A DNA stretch of 64,000 bases from Acinetobacter sp. ASP199 (GCF_022700675.1 NZ_CP062182.1:2666001-2730000); one strand, 5' to 3'; numbered from the stretch's first letter, positions 1 to 8,655 are shown. Made by a program: numbers and translations. Notes: a model not told the origin generated them from the sequence alone.

Positions 1-549
1 GGGTGGTTGATAACTCTCGAAAGCATCCAGGATTGTTTCAATTTCCTCACTGACAATGAGCTTCTCGGTAAAACGTGCCTTGGTAAAGCCCTGCTCAGTC
101 GTATGCTGAATAAATTGAATCAATCCCGTGTAGAAGTTTTCTGCATTTAAAAATGCACATGGCTTTTCATGAATACCAAGCTGTGCCCAGGTCCACTGCT
201 CAAAGATTTCTTCTAGTGTTCCCACGCCACCCGGTATCGCAATAAAACCATCAGACAGTTCTGACATTTTAGTTTTACGCTCATGCATATTTTCAACGAT
301 ATGCAGTTCAGTCAGGCCTGGATGAGCCAGCTCACGGTCTACCAGCTGCTTTGGAATCACTCCAATCACTTGGCCGCCTGCAGCCAAAGCACTGTCCGCA
401 ACAATCCCCATCAAGCCTGAACGACCACCACCATAGACCAGTGTTTGCTGTCTAGCCGCCAGCGTCTGGCCGACTTTTTCAGCAATCTCGGCATAAACAG
501 GTGCAATTCCCAGTGCGGAACCACAAAAAATTGCGATAGAATTCATCAT
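1..549 (-). CDS. LOG family protein (TIGR00730 type), partial
   Basis: The reading frame is open from a double ATG at 549-544 to the left edge of the window, so the C-terminus is missing (183 codons present). The protein starts MMNSIAIFCGSALG and carries a Rossmann-like segment GGGRSGLMG near residue 40 and the signature PGGVGTLEEIFE near residue 105. This combination is diagnostic of the LOG (LONELY GUY) / 'lysine decarboxylase-like' family. Characterised members are cytokinin riboside 5'-monophosphate phosphoribohydrolases that split a nucleotide N-glycosidic bond; the cellular role in Acinetobacter is not settled. It is cytosolic, with no signal peptide or membrane segment. It is transcribed away from the corA-like gene, so the 150-bp gap to 700 must hold both promoters. 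Confidence 0.9.
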   Translation of the reverse strand, partial: MMNSIAIFCGSALGIAPVYAEIAEKVGQTLAARQQTLVYGGGRSGLMGIVADSALAAGGQVIGVIPKQLVDRELAHPGLTELHIVENMHERKTKMSELSDGFIAIPGGVGTLEEIFEQWTWAQLGIHEKPCAFLNAENFYTGLIQFIQHTTEQGFTKARFTEKLIVSEEIETILDAFESYQPP

Positions 550-699
550 TTTTCACCATTTAGTTCTGGCTGTATCGCAAGGAAGCTCTGATCGAAGCTT
601 TTTTTGAAAAAATAACTGTTCAATCAGTGTTTTTATTCAATTCCTTGTCTAAAATACACCCATTCCAATTTACATACTGCGCAAGGGAGAAAAGACAGC

Positions 700-1713
700 A
701 TGCTTGAAGCCTTTTATGCCACAGAGCGCGGTAGCCTAGAAGATGCCACTATTAATGGCGACTTTGATTTACATCAAGATTTGGTTTGGGTCGATCTGAT
801 TGCACCTTCACAGGAAGAGCAGCAATGGATTATGGACGCCTATGAGCAAAATCTCCCTACCCTCAAATCATTAGAAGACATTTCATCTAGTGCCCGATTC
901 TACCGCGATGATGACGGCATTTTGCATATCAGCACCTATTTTTTAACGAAAAATAAAAATTATCAGGTCGAAGAAGATACTGAAGACCAGTCCAGCATTT
1001 TAGCCACGGTTCAAACTGTCGCATTCATTCTGCATAAAGATCGACTGTTTACCTTGCGTGGGGAAAAGCTGGTTGCGTTCCGTGCCTTTCGTGCGCGTGC
1101 GCGTCGCAATGATTATGAGATTGATTATAAGGACCCGACCTGGATTTTACTTGGCTTGCTTGAGGCCAAGCTGGATGAGCTTGCCGATATTCTGGAAGAT
1201 GTGCACAAGGATCTGGAAAAATACTCAACCGAAGTGCTGAATAACCGCCATCGTGAACAGATGCTGGATCTGGATGACATGATTACCCGTCTGGCACAAC
1301 TCGAGGATATGCTCGGAAAAGCCCAGCTCTGTCTGATCGATTTACGCCGGGTACTGACCTTCCTGTCGCGTCCACGTGCGCTCGGTAGTCATATCTATGA
1401 TGCTGATATTCGAGAGCTCAGTGAAGATGTTCGCTCTTTAGTTGAGCATGATGCCTTTCTGTTCCAAAAGGTTCGATTCCTGCTCGACACCACCTCGGGA
1501 TTCATTAACACCGAACAGAATGACACGATCCGTCGATTCTCGATCTTGCCAAGTATGCTTGCGCCACCCATGCTGATTGCGAGTATCTATGGGATGAACA
1601 CGGAAGTCTTACCTTTCGCACATGGCACCACCAGCTTTATCACTGTCGGGCTAATTCTGGTCGCATTCTTCATTGGACCATTGATTTACTTTAGATGGAA
1701 GAAATGGATCTAA
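700..1713 (+). CDS. corA: CorA family magnesium/divalent cation transporter
   Basis: The 337-residue protein has the CorA layout: a long acidic, helical cytoplasmic N-terminal domain (residues 1-270, with a helix-rich stretch at about 150-260) and two C-terminal transmembrane helices (about 277-297 and 310-330). The ion-selectivity motif lies between them as YGMNTE; the GMN triplet is the family hallmark, though the usual YGMNFxxMPE continuation is not kept. A GGGAG ribosome site precedes ATG 700 (AAGGGAGAAAAGACAGC). Members form pentameric inner-membrane channels for Mg2+, sometimes Co2+ or Ni2+, or act as Zn2+ exporters (ZntB). The altered residues after GMN leave the substrate open. The gene is monocistronic and ends at a shared bidirectional terminator. 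Confidence 0.9.
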   Translation: MLEAFYATERGSLEDATINGDFDLHQDLVWVDLIAPSQEEQQWIMDAYEQNLPTLKSLEDISSSARFYRDDDGILHISTYFLTKNKNYQVEEDTEDQSSILATVQTVAFILHKDRLFTLRGEKLVAFRAFRARARRNDYEIDYKDPTWILLGLLEAKLDELADILEDVHKDLEKYSTEVLNNRHREQMLDLDDMITRLAQLEDMLGKAQLCLIDLRRVLTFLSRPRALGSHIYDADIRELSEDVRSLVEHDAFLFQKVRFLLDTTSGFINTEQNDTIRRFSILPSMLAPPMLIASIYGMNTEVLPFAHGTTSFITVGLILVAFFIGPLIYFRWKKWI

Positions 1714-1720
1714 TTTCTTC

Positions 1721-1788
1721 ACCCTCTCTCCAACTCTCTTGCGCTTCGATTTAAAGCAGTGCTTAAAATCTTGCTCAGGGAGAGAGGA
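1721..1788. repeat. Dispersed ~65-bp intergenic repeat, copy 1
   Basis: The stretch just after the corA-like stop codon is the inverted counterpart of 32038-32102. Read on the minus strand it gives CTCTCC, then AAGCACTGCTTTAAA, then GAAGCGCAAG, and ends in GGAGAGAGGGT; the other copy has the same order with a few substitutions. Each copy contains the internal palindrome AAGCACTGCTT or its near equivalent and complementary CTCTCC/GGAGAG ends, so the RNA could fold. It is non-coding and looks like a small dispersed intergenic element; I do not recognise a named family. Confidence 0.65.
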
Positions 1789-1852
1789 ATTGCAATCTAT
1801 ACTTAACTTAGATCTATTTAATTTTCATTATTTCTTAAAATTTGATCACAAT

Positions 1853-1878
1853 AAAAAAGCACCTTTCGGTGCTTTTTT
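1853..1878. terminator. Bidirectional terminator between corA and mlaB
   Basis: An A6-GCACC-TTTC-GGTGC-T6 hairpin lies 5 bases beyond the mlaB stop and 140 bases beyond the corA stop. Flanking A and T runs allow it to work for both converging transcripts. Confidence 0.9.
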
Positions 1879-1882
1879 ATGT

Positions 1883-2173
1883 TTAGTGAATGATCTGTAA
1901 ATCATTCTCTAAGTGACAGGACTGTATGATCTTCATCACTTTTTCAGGAACAGCCTTAAACTGCAATCCTTTCGCTTGTGGCGTCTGACGTAACCATCTG
2001 ACCAATATAGCCAAAGCCAAAGTACTACCACTTTCAAGCTCAGACAGATTTACCACAATAGGAAAACCAGTCTGTGACTGAATTTCACGCAGCCCCTGTT
2101 CATAGTATTGCTGCGCATTGCTATAGTCGATTTTGCCTGAAACGTGCAGTTCCTGATTACTGAATTTGATCAC
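1883..2173 (-). CDS. mlaB: MlaB, STAS-domain subunit of the Mla phospholipid ABC transporter
   Basis: This is a 96-residue single STAS domain with the typical pattern of alternating beta strands and helices (starts MIKFSNQELHVSGKIDYSNA; the central VVNLSELESGSTLALAILVRW resembles the STAS phospho-site loop and following helix). In the Mla system MlaB binds the ATPase MlaF on the cytosolic side and stabilises the MlaFEDB complex. It is the last gene of mlaFEDCB and starts 12 bases after the mlaC stop. The length and operon position are what is expected of MlaB; the sequence alone, being short and divergent, would be less convincing. Confidence 0.85.
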   Translation of the reverse strand: MIKFSNQELHVSGKIDYSNAQQYYEQGLREIQSQTGFPIVVNLSELESGSTLALAILVRWLRQTPQAKGLQFKAVPEKVMKIIQSCHLENDLQIIH

Positions 2174-2185
2174 AGCTCACCTATC

Positions 2186-2821
2186 TTATTTTTTCTTTTC
2201 AACTGCTGCTTCTGCATCTGGCTTGAAGTTCGCGATCGCTTTATCCAGGTTACCGCCATTACGTTTTACAGTTGCTGCAAACTGGTTACGGAACTGCAAA
2301 CCTAGGTCAATACCAGACACATTGATGTTACGGATTTTCCATTGTGAACCTTTATCCGCTAACTGGAAAGAAACCGGAATTTTTTCGCCATTGTTATGGA
2401 AATCAATCGTCACAACTGGATTTTTGCTACCGGTGTCTTTGTACGGACGCATGGTATAAGACTGGTTGGTATACTTCGCAAATGCTGAACCATAATTTTC
2501 AATCAGCGTTTCACGGAAATTACGTTCAAACTGAGCACGCTGTGCAGCAGAGCTATACTGATTGGTCGCATACGTTCCCATCACAATACGGGTAAATGCT
2601 TGTGAATCGATATATGGATCAAGGTTCTGACGAATAATAGTTTTCACCAATGCCGGGTTGTTCTGCAACTTGCTCTTGTCTGCTTTCAGACGAGTCACCA
2701 AGTTATCTGCAACTTTCTTGATAAACGCAGGTGGTGCTTCAGCCGGTGCAGCAAAAACACTTCCGATCGCCATAGTAGATAAAATGCTTGCTGCAAGGGT
2801 TTGCTTTACTAAAATATTCAC
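2186..2821 (-). CDS. mlaC: MlaC, periplasmic phospholipid-binding shuttle
   Basis: The 211-residue protein begins with a Sec signal peptide (NILVKQTLAASILSTMAIG, cleavage likely after SVFA) followed by the MlaC/Ttg2D fold. Family-like segments include RQNLDPYIDSQAFTRIVMG near residue 70 and an FxNQFAATVKRNGG-type end. MlaC carries a phospholipid across the periplasm between the outer-membrane MlaA-porin complex and the inner-membrane MlaFEDB complex. No mlaA is seen in this window. The gene lies 18 bases downstream of mlaD, in the usual order. The C-terminal tail is lysine-rich (AAVEKKK). Confidence 0.93.
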   Translation of the reverse strand: MNILVKQTLAASILSTMAIGSVFAAPAEAPPAFIKKVADNLVTRLKADKSKLQNNPALVKTIIRQNLDPYIDSQAFTRIVMGTYATNQYSSAAQRAQFERNFRETLIENYGSAFAKYTNQSYTMRPYKDTGSKNPVVTIDFHNNGEKIPVSFQLADKGSQWKIRNINVSGIDLGLQFRNQFAATVKRNGGNLDKAIANFKPDAEAAVEKKK

Positions 2822-2839
2822 TCAAATTTCCTCAACCTA

Positions 2840-3520
2840 TTATTCAACAAATGCAGGTTCTGCATCTGTAGTTTCAGAAGTTACTGCTTCATCAGCAGAG
2901 ATCTCCTGAGTTTCTGATGACTTACTGCCTGCTCCACCTGTCACGAATTTGGTAATTAAATCTTCAATTTCCATCGTGCCTTGGGTATTGGCAATCTGAT
3001 CACCACGTTTCAAATAATTCAGACCGCCGCCTGGAATAATTTTCAGATACTTTTCACCCAGCAAGCCATTGGTTGCTACCATAATGTAAGCATCTTCATC
3101 AATATTGGTGATGGATGTCATGTTGTCTAAGAGTTGTTTTTCCATTACTTTTTGTTGCGCAGGCGCCGCAGCTTCATAGTCAGTGCTGTAACGTAGTTCG
3201 TCTAGGGCTTCTTGCTGTACTTTCTTCAACTGTTCAGCATTAAACGATGTCAGCGAACCATCCAGCGTCATATGTACCGTGGCTAATCGAGTGACTGGAT
3301 CAAGTGTAATCGTATCGACCTGACCGACTTTTACACCGCTTAAAGCCACTTTGGCACGTGGCTTAATGCCATTTACATTTTCGAAAGTGGCTGTCATTTT
3401 ATAGCTATCGGCAATATTCGTTCCGACCAAACCACTGACACGCATTGCCAAGAAGAAAATTGCAATTCCAAACAGAATGACAAAAACACCAACGGCCAGC
3501 TCACTAGTACGTGATTTCAT
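2840..3520 (-). CDS. mlaD: MlaD, MCE-domain subunit of the Mla transporter
   Basis: A 226-residue protein with one N-terminal membrane helix (about residues 8-27, LAVGVFVILFGIAIFFLAMR) and one MCE domain (about 40-145, with the segment GIKPRAKVALSGVKVGQV), then a low-complexity Ser/Glu/Thr tail. MlaD forms a hexameric periplasmic ring that hands lipids between MlaC and MlaE. Compared with the Escherichia coli protein there is an inserted stretch near residues 75-115 (QLKKVQQEALDELRYS) inside the MCE domain; I recall such an insertion as a trait of Acinetobacter MlaD but cannot check it here. Its ATG overlaps the mlaE stop by one base (TAATG), implying translational coupling. Confidence 0.93.
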   Translation of the reverse strand: MKSRTSELAVGVFVILFGIAIFFLAMRVSGLVGTNIADSYKMTATFENVNGIKPRAKVALSGVKVGQVDTITLDPVTRLATVHMTLDGSLTSFNAEQLKKVQQEALDELRYSTDYEAAAPAQQKVMEKQLLDNMTSITNIDEDAYIMVATNGLLGEKYLKIIPGGGLNYLKRGDQIANTQGTMEIEDLITKFVTGGAGSKSSETQEISADEAVTSETTDAEPAFVE

Positions 3521-4299
3521 TAAACACCTCCGAACATGACCGCAGTCAACACGAAATCAAAACCTAAAACACACAACGATGAATACACCACAGTACGTGT
3601 TGTGGACGTTGCAATCCCTTCAGATGTTGGTTCACAGGCATATCCCTGATAGACCGCAATCCATGTACAAATTAATGCAAACACAAAACTTTTAATGATG
3701 GTCCCGTTAAAGATATCCTTATAGAACTGCACGGTACTTTCCATGCCGCTCCAATAAGCGCCTTCATCTGCACCCAGGAAATCTACACCGACCATTTTAC
3801 CGCCCATAATACCCACAGCAGCAAAAATCACGGACAGCATTGGCAGGCTGAAAATTCCTGCCCAAAGACGTGGAGAAATAACCCTTTTCAGCGGATCAAC
3901 CCCGATCATCTCCATACTGGATAACTGTTCAGTGGCTTTCATCAGACCGATTTCAGCTGTCAATGCTGAACCGGCACGACCCGCAAAAAGTAAAGCTGCC
4001 ACAACCGGTGCCAGCTCGCGTAATAAGGTTAGAGCAACAGCGGTACCAAGCATCGCTTCACTACCGAAGGTGGCCAGAATGGTATACATCTGCAAACCGA
4101 GGACAGCACCAATAAACAGGCCCGAAACTACGATGATCAGTAAAGAGAGCACCCCAACACGATACATCTGATAAACAAACAGCTTAAACCCCAGCCAGGT
4201 TGGCATCGAAATCAGAATGCGCAACAGCATCAAGGTCGCGACCCCAATCCCGCGTACACGTTCTATGACGCGTCTACCCAATAAGGCAATTGCATTCAT
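3520..4299 (-). CDS. mlaE: MlaE, permease subunit of the Mla transporter
   Basis: The 259-residue integral membrane protein has an N-terminal interfacial helix and about five transmembrane segments. The MlaE/YrbE signature lies near residues 100-135 ([18 protein letters not shown], then [13 protein letters not shown]). MlaE is the homodimeric membrane core of MlaFEDB. Its start codon overlaps the mlaF stop as ATGA, and its stop overlaps the mlaD start, so mlaF, mlaE and mlaD are probably translated in a coupled way in near-equal amounts. Confidence 0.95.
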   Translation of the reverse strand: MNAIALLGRRVIERVRGIGVATLMLLRILISMPTWLGFKLFVYQMYRVGVLSLLIIVVSGLFIGAVLGLQMYTILATFGSEAMLGTAVALTLLRELAPVVAALLFAGRAGSALTAEIGLMKATEQLSSMEMIGVDPLKRVISPRLWAGIFSLPMLSVIFAAVGIMGGKMVGVDFLGADEGAYWSGMESTVQFYKDIFNGTIIKSFVFALICTWIAVYQGYACEPTSEGIATSTTRTVVYSSLCVLGFDFVLTAVMFGGV

Positions 4300-5114
4300 G
4301 AACGCACCTCATCACTTAAATAAGCCTGATGGCTAAACTGATAATCCACCGGCCCCTCAACGGAACCCGTCAGGAACTGCTGAACAAATGCAGAAGGATG
4401 TGCTTTTAATTCTTCAGGTGTGCCTTCGCCCTGGATCTTTCCTTCTGCGACTACGTAAATGTAGTCCGCAATGGATAGAGTTTCTGCGACGTCATGCGAA
4501 ACGATAATTGTAGTCAGGTCTAATGCTTCACGCAGGGAACGAATCAGACGCGTTAATACACCCATCACAATCGGGTCTTGTCCGGCAAATGGTTCGTCAT
4601 ACATGATCAGCTCTGGGTCAAGTGCAATCGCACGTGCCAGGGCCACACGACGGTTCATACCACCGGATAATTCAGAGGGCATCATCTGCTCTGCACCGCG
4701 CAGACCGACAGATTCCAGCTTGAGCGCCACGATTTCTGCGATCAAGTGCTCAGGCAATTTGGTATGTGCACGAATCGGGAAAGCGACATTTTCATAGACA
4801 CTCATATCTGTAAACAATGCACCGCTCTGGAATAACATACCCATACGTGCACGTGCAGCAAACAGCTCACTACGTGACATACGTGCGATATCCTTGCCAT
4901 CCAGCAACACCTGTCCCTGATCTGGCGTTAGCTGTCCGCCAATAAGGCGTAATAATGTAGTTTTACCGGTACCAGAAGGTCCCATAATGGCAGTGATCTG
5001 ACCACGTCGAATGTTCAGGCTGACATTCTCATAAATCACACGTTCGCCTCGCTTGAAGCTCAAACCTTTCACTTCTATGAGTGATTGAGTCTCAAACGCT
5101 GTTTGATTTTTCAT
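4296..5114 (-). CDS. mlaF: MlaF, ATPase of the Mla phospholipid transporter
   Basis: The 272-residue ABC ATPase has Walker A GPSGTGKT (about residue 45), the signature LSGGM followed by NRRVALARA (about 148), Walker [14 protein letters not shown] (about 170) and a switch histidine in IIVSHDV (about 204). SGGM in place of SGGQ is normal for MlaF-type ATPases. The C-terminal extension after residue 240 fits the MlaF tail that contacts the partner subunit. It is the first gene of mlaFEDCB and drives lipid movement between the inner membrane and MlaC. The direction of transport has been debated in the literature. Confidence 0.95.
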   Translation of the reverse strand: MKNQTAFETQSLIEVKGLSFKRGERVIYENVSLNIRRGQITAIMGPSGTGKTTLLRLIGGQLTPDQGQVLLDGKDIARMSRSELFAARARMGMLFQSGALFTDMSVYENVAFPIRAHTKLPEHLIAEIVALKLESVGLRGAEQMMPSELSGGMNRRVALARAIALDPELIMYDEPFAGQDPIVMGVLTRLIRSLREALDLTTIIVSHDVAETLSIADYIYVVAEGKIQGEGTPEELKAHPSAFVQQFLTGSVEGPVDYQFSHQAYLSDEVRS

Positions 5115-5473
5115 AGCTAAGCGTTTTCCTGCATTTTTTCAGCATGCGTACTATAAAGGATTATCTGTCTAAATGTTACCTTTTGATCGGAATGTTACAA
5201 TGGCAAAAAGGCAATATCTGAATGAAAAAAATGAGAAAGCATGATTTATTTTTATAATTTTATCGCTTGCTTATATGTTCAATAATCATTCAATTATAAA
5301 AATTATAGAGAAAGAGAAAAATATTACATAAGATCAGGATCAGCGCAATATAAGGCATAACAACCTCATGAATATAACAAGTCAAGTGTGTTTTTTGAGA
5401 GTTAATTATCATAACCGATTCAAATTCCGGATTGGCACACACTTTACCTAAAACTTTAAAAAAATGCATCCGT
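5115..5473. other. Intergenic gap upstream of mlaF
   Basis: About 360 AT-rich bases separate mlaF from the helicase terminator. They must carry the mlaF promoter, read leftwards. I found no convincing small gene and no clear operator; TAGACA and TATAGT-like hexamers occur near 5150-5175 on the minus strand but with poor spacing. Confidence 0.4.
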
Positions 5474-5502
5474 AAAAAAACCAGCGTTATCGCTGGTTTT
5501 TT
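5474..5502 (-). terminator. Terminator of the DEAD-box helicase gene
   Basis: A perfect stem AAACCAGCG / CGCTGGTTT with a TTAT loop is flanked by A and T runs, starting 15 bases after the helicase stop. Confidence 0.92.
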
Positions 5503-5516
5503 CTGGCTAGATTCAA

Positions 5517-7292
5517 TTAGTCATTGAATTTGCGACGTGGACGGTCTTCACCGAACGAACGCTCACCACGTGGTTTGTCATCGAAGTTACGACGTGGACG
5601 ATCACCACCGAAATCACGTTTAGGACGGTCATCACCGAATGAACGTGCCGGACGGTTACCAAAGCCACCTTCGCGACGTGGCGCTGGACGATCACCGAAA
5701 TCACGTTTAGGACGGTCACCGAAACCGCCTTCACGACGTGGCGCTGGACGATCACCAAAATCACGTTTAGGACGGTCACCGAAAGAACCTTCGCGACGTG
5801 GTTTGTAGTCTACGCGGTTGCCACGGTTGTCATCACCATTTTCGAAACGAGGACGGTCACCAAATTCACGGCGCGGACGATCATTGTTGAACTCGCGACG
5901 TGGACGGTCTTCATTAAAATCACGACGTGGACGATCACCGAAACCGCCTTCACGACGTGGACGATCGCTATTGAAGTCACGACGTGGACGGTCATCACCA
6001 CCTTCACGACGTTTGAAGTTACCTTCACCTTCGAAACGACGACCACCGCCGAAGCCACCACGACCGCCATCACGACGACCGCCGCGACCACGACCAGCAC
6101 CATCACGGCTACCGCGTGCAGGAGGTGGAGATGGCTCAAGACCTTCGATTTCAGATACTTCTAAACGAGCATCCAGGTAGTCTTCAAGCGCACGGATTTT
6201 ACCGCGTTCACGGTAAGTTGCCAAAGTAATCGCTTTACCAGTACGGCCCGCACGACCTGTACGACCGATACGGTGTACATAGTCTTCGTTCTTCATTGGA
6301 AGACCGAAGTTAATCACGTGAGAGATTGTTGGTACGTCTAGACCACGTGCTGCAACGTCAGTTGCAACCAGGATTTTTGCACGACCTTCACGGATGCTAC
6401 GTAAACGACGGTTACGAACGGTCTGTGGCATTGCACCGTGAAGCGCTACAACAGATAGACCTGCTTCAGCAAGTTCTTCAGCCAGCATATCGGTATCTTC
6501 TTGCGTAGAAGCGAATACCACTGCCTGATCAACGTCTTCTTCGTTTAACCAGTGAGTTAATAATTTTTTCTTGTGCTCAAAGCCATCCGTCCAGTGCAGA
6601 GTCTGAGTGATGTCAGTATTCGTAGAGTGACCAGTTTCGATCGCAATACGCTCTGGCTCATTCATCATGCGTTCAGCAAGCGTGATGATACGTGGAGCAA
6701 ATGTTGCAGAGAACATCAAAGTCTGTTTACGGTTCGCAGCCAAGTCACCGATTGCCTCAAGGTCTTCAGAGAAACCAAGGTCTAACATACGGTCAGCTTC
6801 GTCGACGATTAACGCATCGACTTTGTCCAGTTTAATCTGGCGACGGTTTACAAGATCAAGCAAACGACCTGGAGTCGCTACAACCACTTGTGCACCTTTT
6901 AATTGCTGGATTTGTTTACCAAATGGCATACCACCCATGATTGCAGCAATACGAACACCTTTCATGTGACGTACAAATGCAATCGCATCCTGACATACCT
7001 GTTGTGCAAGTTCACGTGTTGGTGAAATTACCAGGATATTCGGTTGAGTTACCGCTTTCATGCGTTCTTTGAACGGAACGAAAGTATCTTCAGTTGCAAG
7101 GCCATTCAATGTAGGGAGAAGGAAGGCTGCAGTTTTACCAGAACCAGTCTGGCTTGACACTAGAAGGTCTTTACCTTCAAGCGCCGCAGGAATAGATTGT
7201 TCCTGTACAGGTGTAGGCGCAGTAAAGCCTAGTGCTTGTAGAGCTTGTTGTAAGGTTTCGTGTAGAGGAAAATCAGCAAAAGTTTTGCTCAT
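5517..7292 (-). CDS. DEAD-box ATP-dependent RNA helicase with long basic repetitive tail
   Basis: The helicase core covers residues 1-380: Q motif TPVQEQSIP, motif I SSQTGSGKT, motif II VDEADRM, motif III SATF, motif V DVAARGLDVP and motif VI HRIGRTGRAGRTG. From about residue 400 the protein becomes a disordered Arg/Gly/Asp-rich tail built from DRPRRDF/DRPRREF and DRPAPRREGGFG units. Such tails bind RNA nonspecifically and can promote condensates. It is RhlE/CsdA-like; I do not assign a symbol. The frame extends four codons upstream to a GTG at 7304, but ATG 7292 (MSKTFADF) fits family N-termini and has a GAAAG ribosome site. A promoter at about 7573-7600 implies a roughly 270-nt leader, as is common for cold-induced, self-regulated helicases. 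Confidence 0.93.
   Translation of the reverse strand: MSKTFADFPLHETLQQALQALGFTAPTPVQEQSIPAALEGKDLLVSSQTGSGKTAAFLLPTLNGLATEDTFVPFKERMKAVTQPNILVISPTRELAQQVCQDAIAFVRHMKGVRIAAIMGGMPFGKQIQQLKGAQVVVATPGRLLDLVNRRQIKLDKVDALIVDEADRMLDLGFSEDLEAIGDLAANRKQTLMFSATFAPRIITLAERMMNEPERIAIETGHSTNTDITQTLHWTDGFEHKKKLLTHWLNEEDVDQAVVFASTQEDTDMLAEELAEAGLSVVALHGAMPQTVRNRRLRSIREGRAKILVATDVAARGLDVPTISHVINFGLPMKNEDYVHRIGRTGRAGRTGKAITLATYRERGKIRALEDYLDARLEVSEIEGLEPSPPPARGSRDGAGRGRGGRRDGGRGGFGGGRRFEGEGNFKRREGGDDRPRRDFNSDRPRREGGFGDRPRRDFNEDRPRREFNNDRPRREFGDRPRFENGDDNRGNRVDYKPRREGSFGDRPKRDFGDRPAPRREGGFGDRPKRDFGDRPAPRREGGFGNRPARSFGDDRPKRDFGGDRPRRNFDDKPRGERSFGEDRPRRKFND
5641..5802. repeat. 60-bp tandem repeat inside the helicase tail
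   Basis: Three successive 60-base units (5641-5700, 5701-5760, 5761-5820) align with few differences: the block from GCGACGTGGCGCTGGACG onward recurs at exactly 60-base spacing. Each unit encodes about 20 residues of the type DRPAPRREGG then FGDRPKRDFG. The region also gives long but spurious antisense frames. Confidence 0.85.
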
Positions 7293-7566
7293 AGAGTCTT
7301 TCACCCGGAAATTGGGTGCTCCATTAAAAATAAAGTCAAATGAACATCGACAAAAAGCGGTACAGCAATATACGCTGAAAATAAGAGATCATTCAGCGGC
7401 GATCCGAGTAACGACGATGTGATATAACGCACGCATGATTACGGCATAACCTGAAGGAATCGCTTTAGCGATTGGGGCGCGAGATATCGTCCTCTCTTTG
7501 GACCGCACGCGCATACACAATGATAAGAAGAGAAATGTTCAGGTAACGAACAGAAATTAAGTGCGT
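7293..7566 (-). other. Long 5' leader of the helicase mRNA
   Basis: Between the predicted start of transcription and ATG 7292 lie about 270 untranslated bases. They contain short hairpins, e.g. AATCGC-TTTA-GCGATT at 7458-7473, and GC-rich GCGCGTGCG-like stretches unlike the surrounding AT-rich intergenic DNA. A structured leader is what one expects of a cold-shock or self-regulated RNA helicase. The function is inferred. Confidence 0.5.
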
Positions 7567-7572
7567 GCGCGG

Positions 7573-7600
7573 ATTATAGCAGGATTAAAAATAATGTCAT
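7573..7600 (-). promoter_or_regulatory. Sigma70-type promoter of the helicase gene
   Basis: On the minus strand a perfect -10 TATAAT (7578-7573) follows a -35 ATGACA (7600-7595, five of six matches to TTGACA) with a 16-base spacer. The start of transcription would be near 7566. Confidence 0.65.
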
Positions 7601-7683
7601 TAAGTTTTATTGTTATTTTGTATTAATCTAAAATTAGTTGATATTTTAACCATAGTTAGCAGTAAAAATATTTTTCAGTAATG

Positions 7684-7710
7684 AAAAAGGCATCTCGGAA
7701 GATGCCTTTA
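7684..7710 (-). terminator. Terminator of suhB
   Basis: A stem AAAGGCATC / GATGCCTTT with a six-base loop lies about 30 bases after the suhB stop. Confidence 0.88.
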
Positions 7711-7741
7711 ATATGTTTTAAACCAAAATGTCTAAACCCGA

Positions 7742-8572
7742 TTATTTAGCTGCATCGCCCCATGCAGGAATAACGGCCTGCATTAAAGGTTTTAGCATTT
7801 TCATAGAGCAGGCAAGGACCTGACCTTTTTCCATAGATTCGCTGCCACCACGTGCATCAACCACTGTACCGCCCGCTTCTTTCACAATCAGCTCACCCGC
7901 GGCGATATCCCAAGGTTTCAAACCAAGTTCAAAGTAACCATCTAAACGACCTGCAGCAACATAAGCCAGATCCAGCGCAGCAGAACCTGCACGGCGGTAT
8001 TGAGCACCTGCTTCAGTGACGTTTAATAGTGATTCGAAATGGTTTTTCGCATAAGACACCACTTCACCACCACGTTGAGCGCGGTAAGCATGACCTACTG
8101 CCAGGAAAGAATTCTGTAAGTTGTCTTTCACGTTTACACGGATACGACGCTGGTTCAGCATCGCGCCACGACCACGACTTGCAGAGAATAGCTCGTCTTT
8201 CACAGGGTCATAGATAACACCGTGTTGCGTTACGCCTTTGTGCTGAACAGCAATAGAGATACAGAAATGCGGGAAACCGTTGATGAAGTTCAGTGTACCG
8301 TCAAGAGGATCAATCACCCAACACCATTCAGCGTCGTGACCTTTACCTTCTTGCAGACCAAACTCTTCACCAAGGAAGCTGTGGTTTTTATAACTTTTAC
8401 GCAGCGTATCGATAGTCAGTTGCTCCAGGTAACGGTCAACACGCGTTACAGGACCATCAATGCCTTTTTCTTCGACTTGTAGATCGAGTTTATGACGATT
8501 TTGATGCGCTTTTAAAAGCTCTTGACCAACTAATTGAGCCGCACGCGCAGCCATCACCACCATAGGTTCCAT
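7742..8572 (-). CDS. suhB: Inositol-1-monophosphatase family protein SuhB
   Basis: The 276-residue protein has all inositol monophosphatase motifs: GEEFG near residue 68 (metal ligand Glu), VIDPLDGTLNFINGFPHF near 87-104 (DPLDGT metal-binding motif) and PWDIAAGELIVKEAGG near 222-237. It hydrolyses myo-inositol phosphates with Mg2+. In enterobacteria SuhB also binds the rRNA transcription antitermination complex and RNA polymerase, so the housekeeping role may be RNA-related. It is cytosolic. It stands alone between its own terminator and that of dxs. Confidence 0.93.
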   Translation of the reverse strand: MEPMVVMAARAAQLVGQELLKAHQNRHKLDLQVEEKGIDGPVTRVDRYLEQLTIDTLRKSYKNHSFLGEEFGLQEGKGHDAEWCWVIDPLDGTLNFINGFPHFCISIAVQHKGVTQHGVIYDPVKDELFSASRGRGAMLNQRRIRVNVKDNLQNSFLAVGHAYRAQRGGEVVSYAKNHFESLLNVTEAGAQYRRAGSAALDLAYVAAGRLDGYFELGLKPWDIAAGELIVKEAGGTVVDARGGSESMEKGQVLACSMKMLKPLMQAVIPAWGDAAK

Positions 8573-8618
8573 TGAACACCCACTACAAATTTGAAGATAT
8601 TGATAAAGAATAATGCAT

Positions 8619-8655
8619 AAAAGCCCCTACATTTTAGCAAATATAAGGGCTTTTT
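8619..8655 (-). terminator. Terminator of dxs
   Basis: A stem AAAGCCC / GGGCTTT with a 20-base AT-rich loop lies about 35 bases after the dxs stop; the T run is short, so efficiency may be moderate. Confidence 0.65.

Noticed and set aside
5524..6180. Long antisense frames opposite the helicase tail (both as + and as - alternative frames)
   Set aside because: They follow from the repetitive Arg/Asp codons; the proteins are low-complexity shadows of the real tail.
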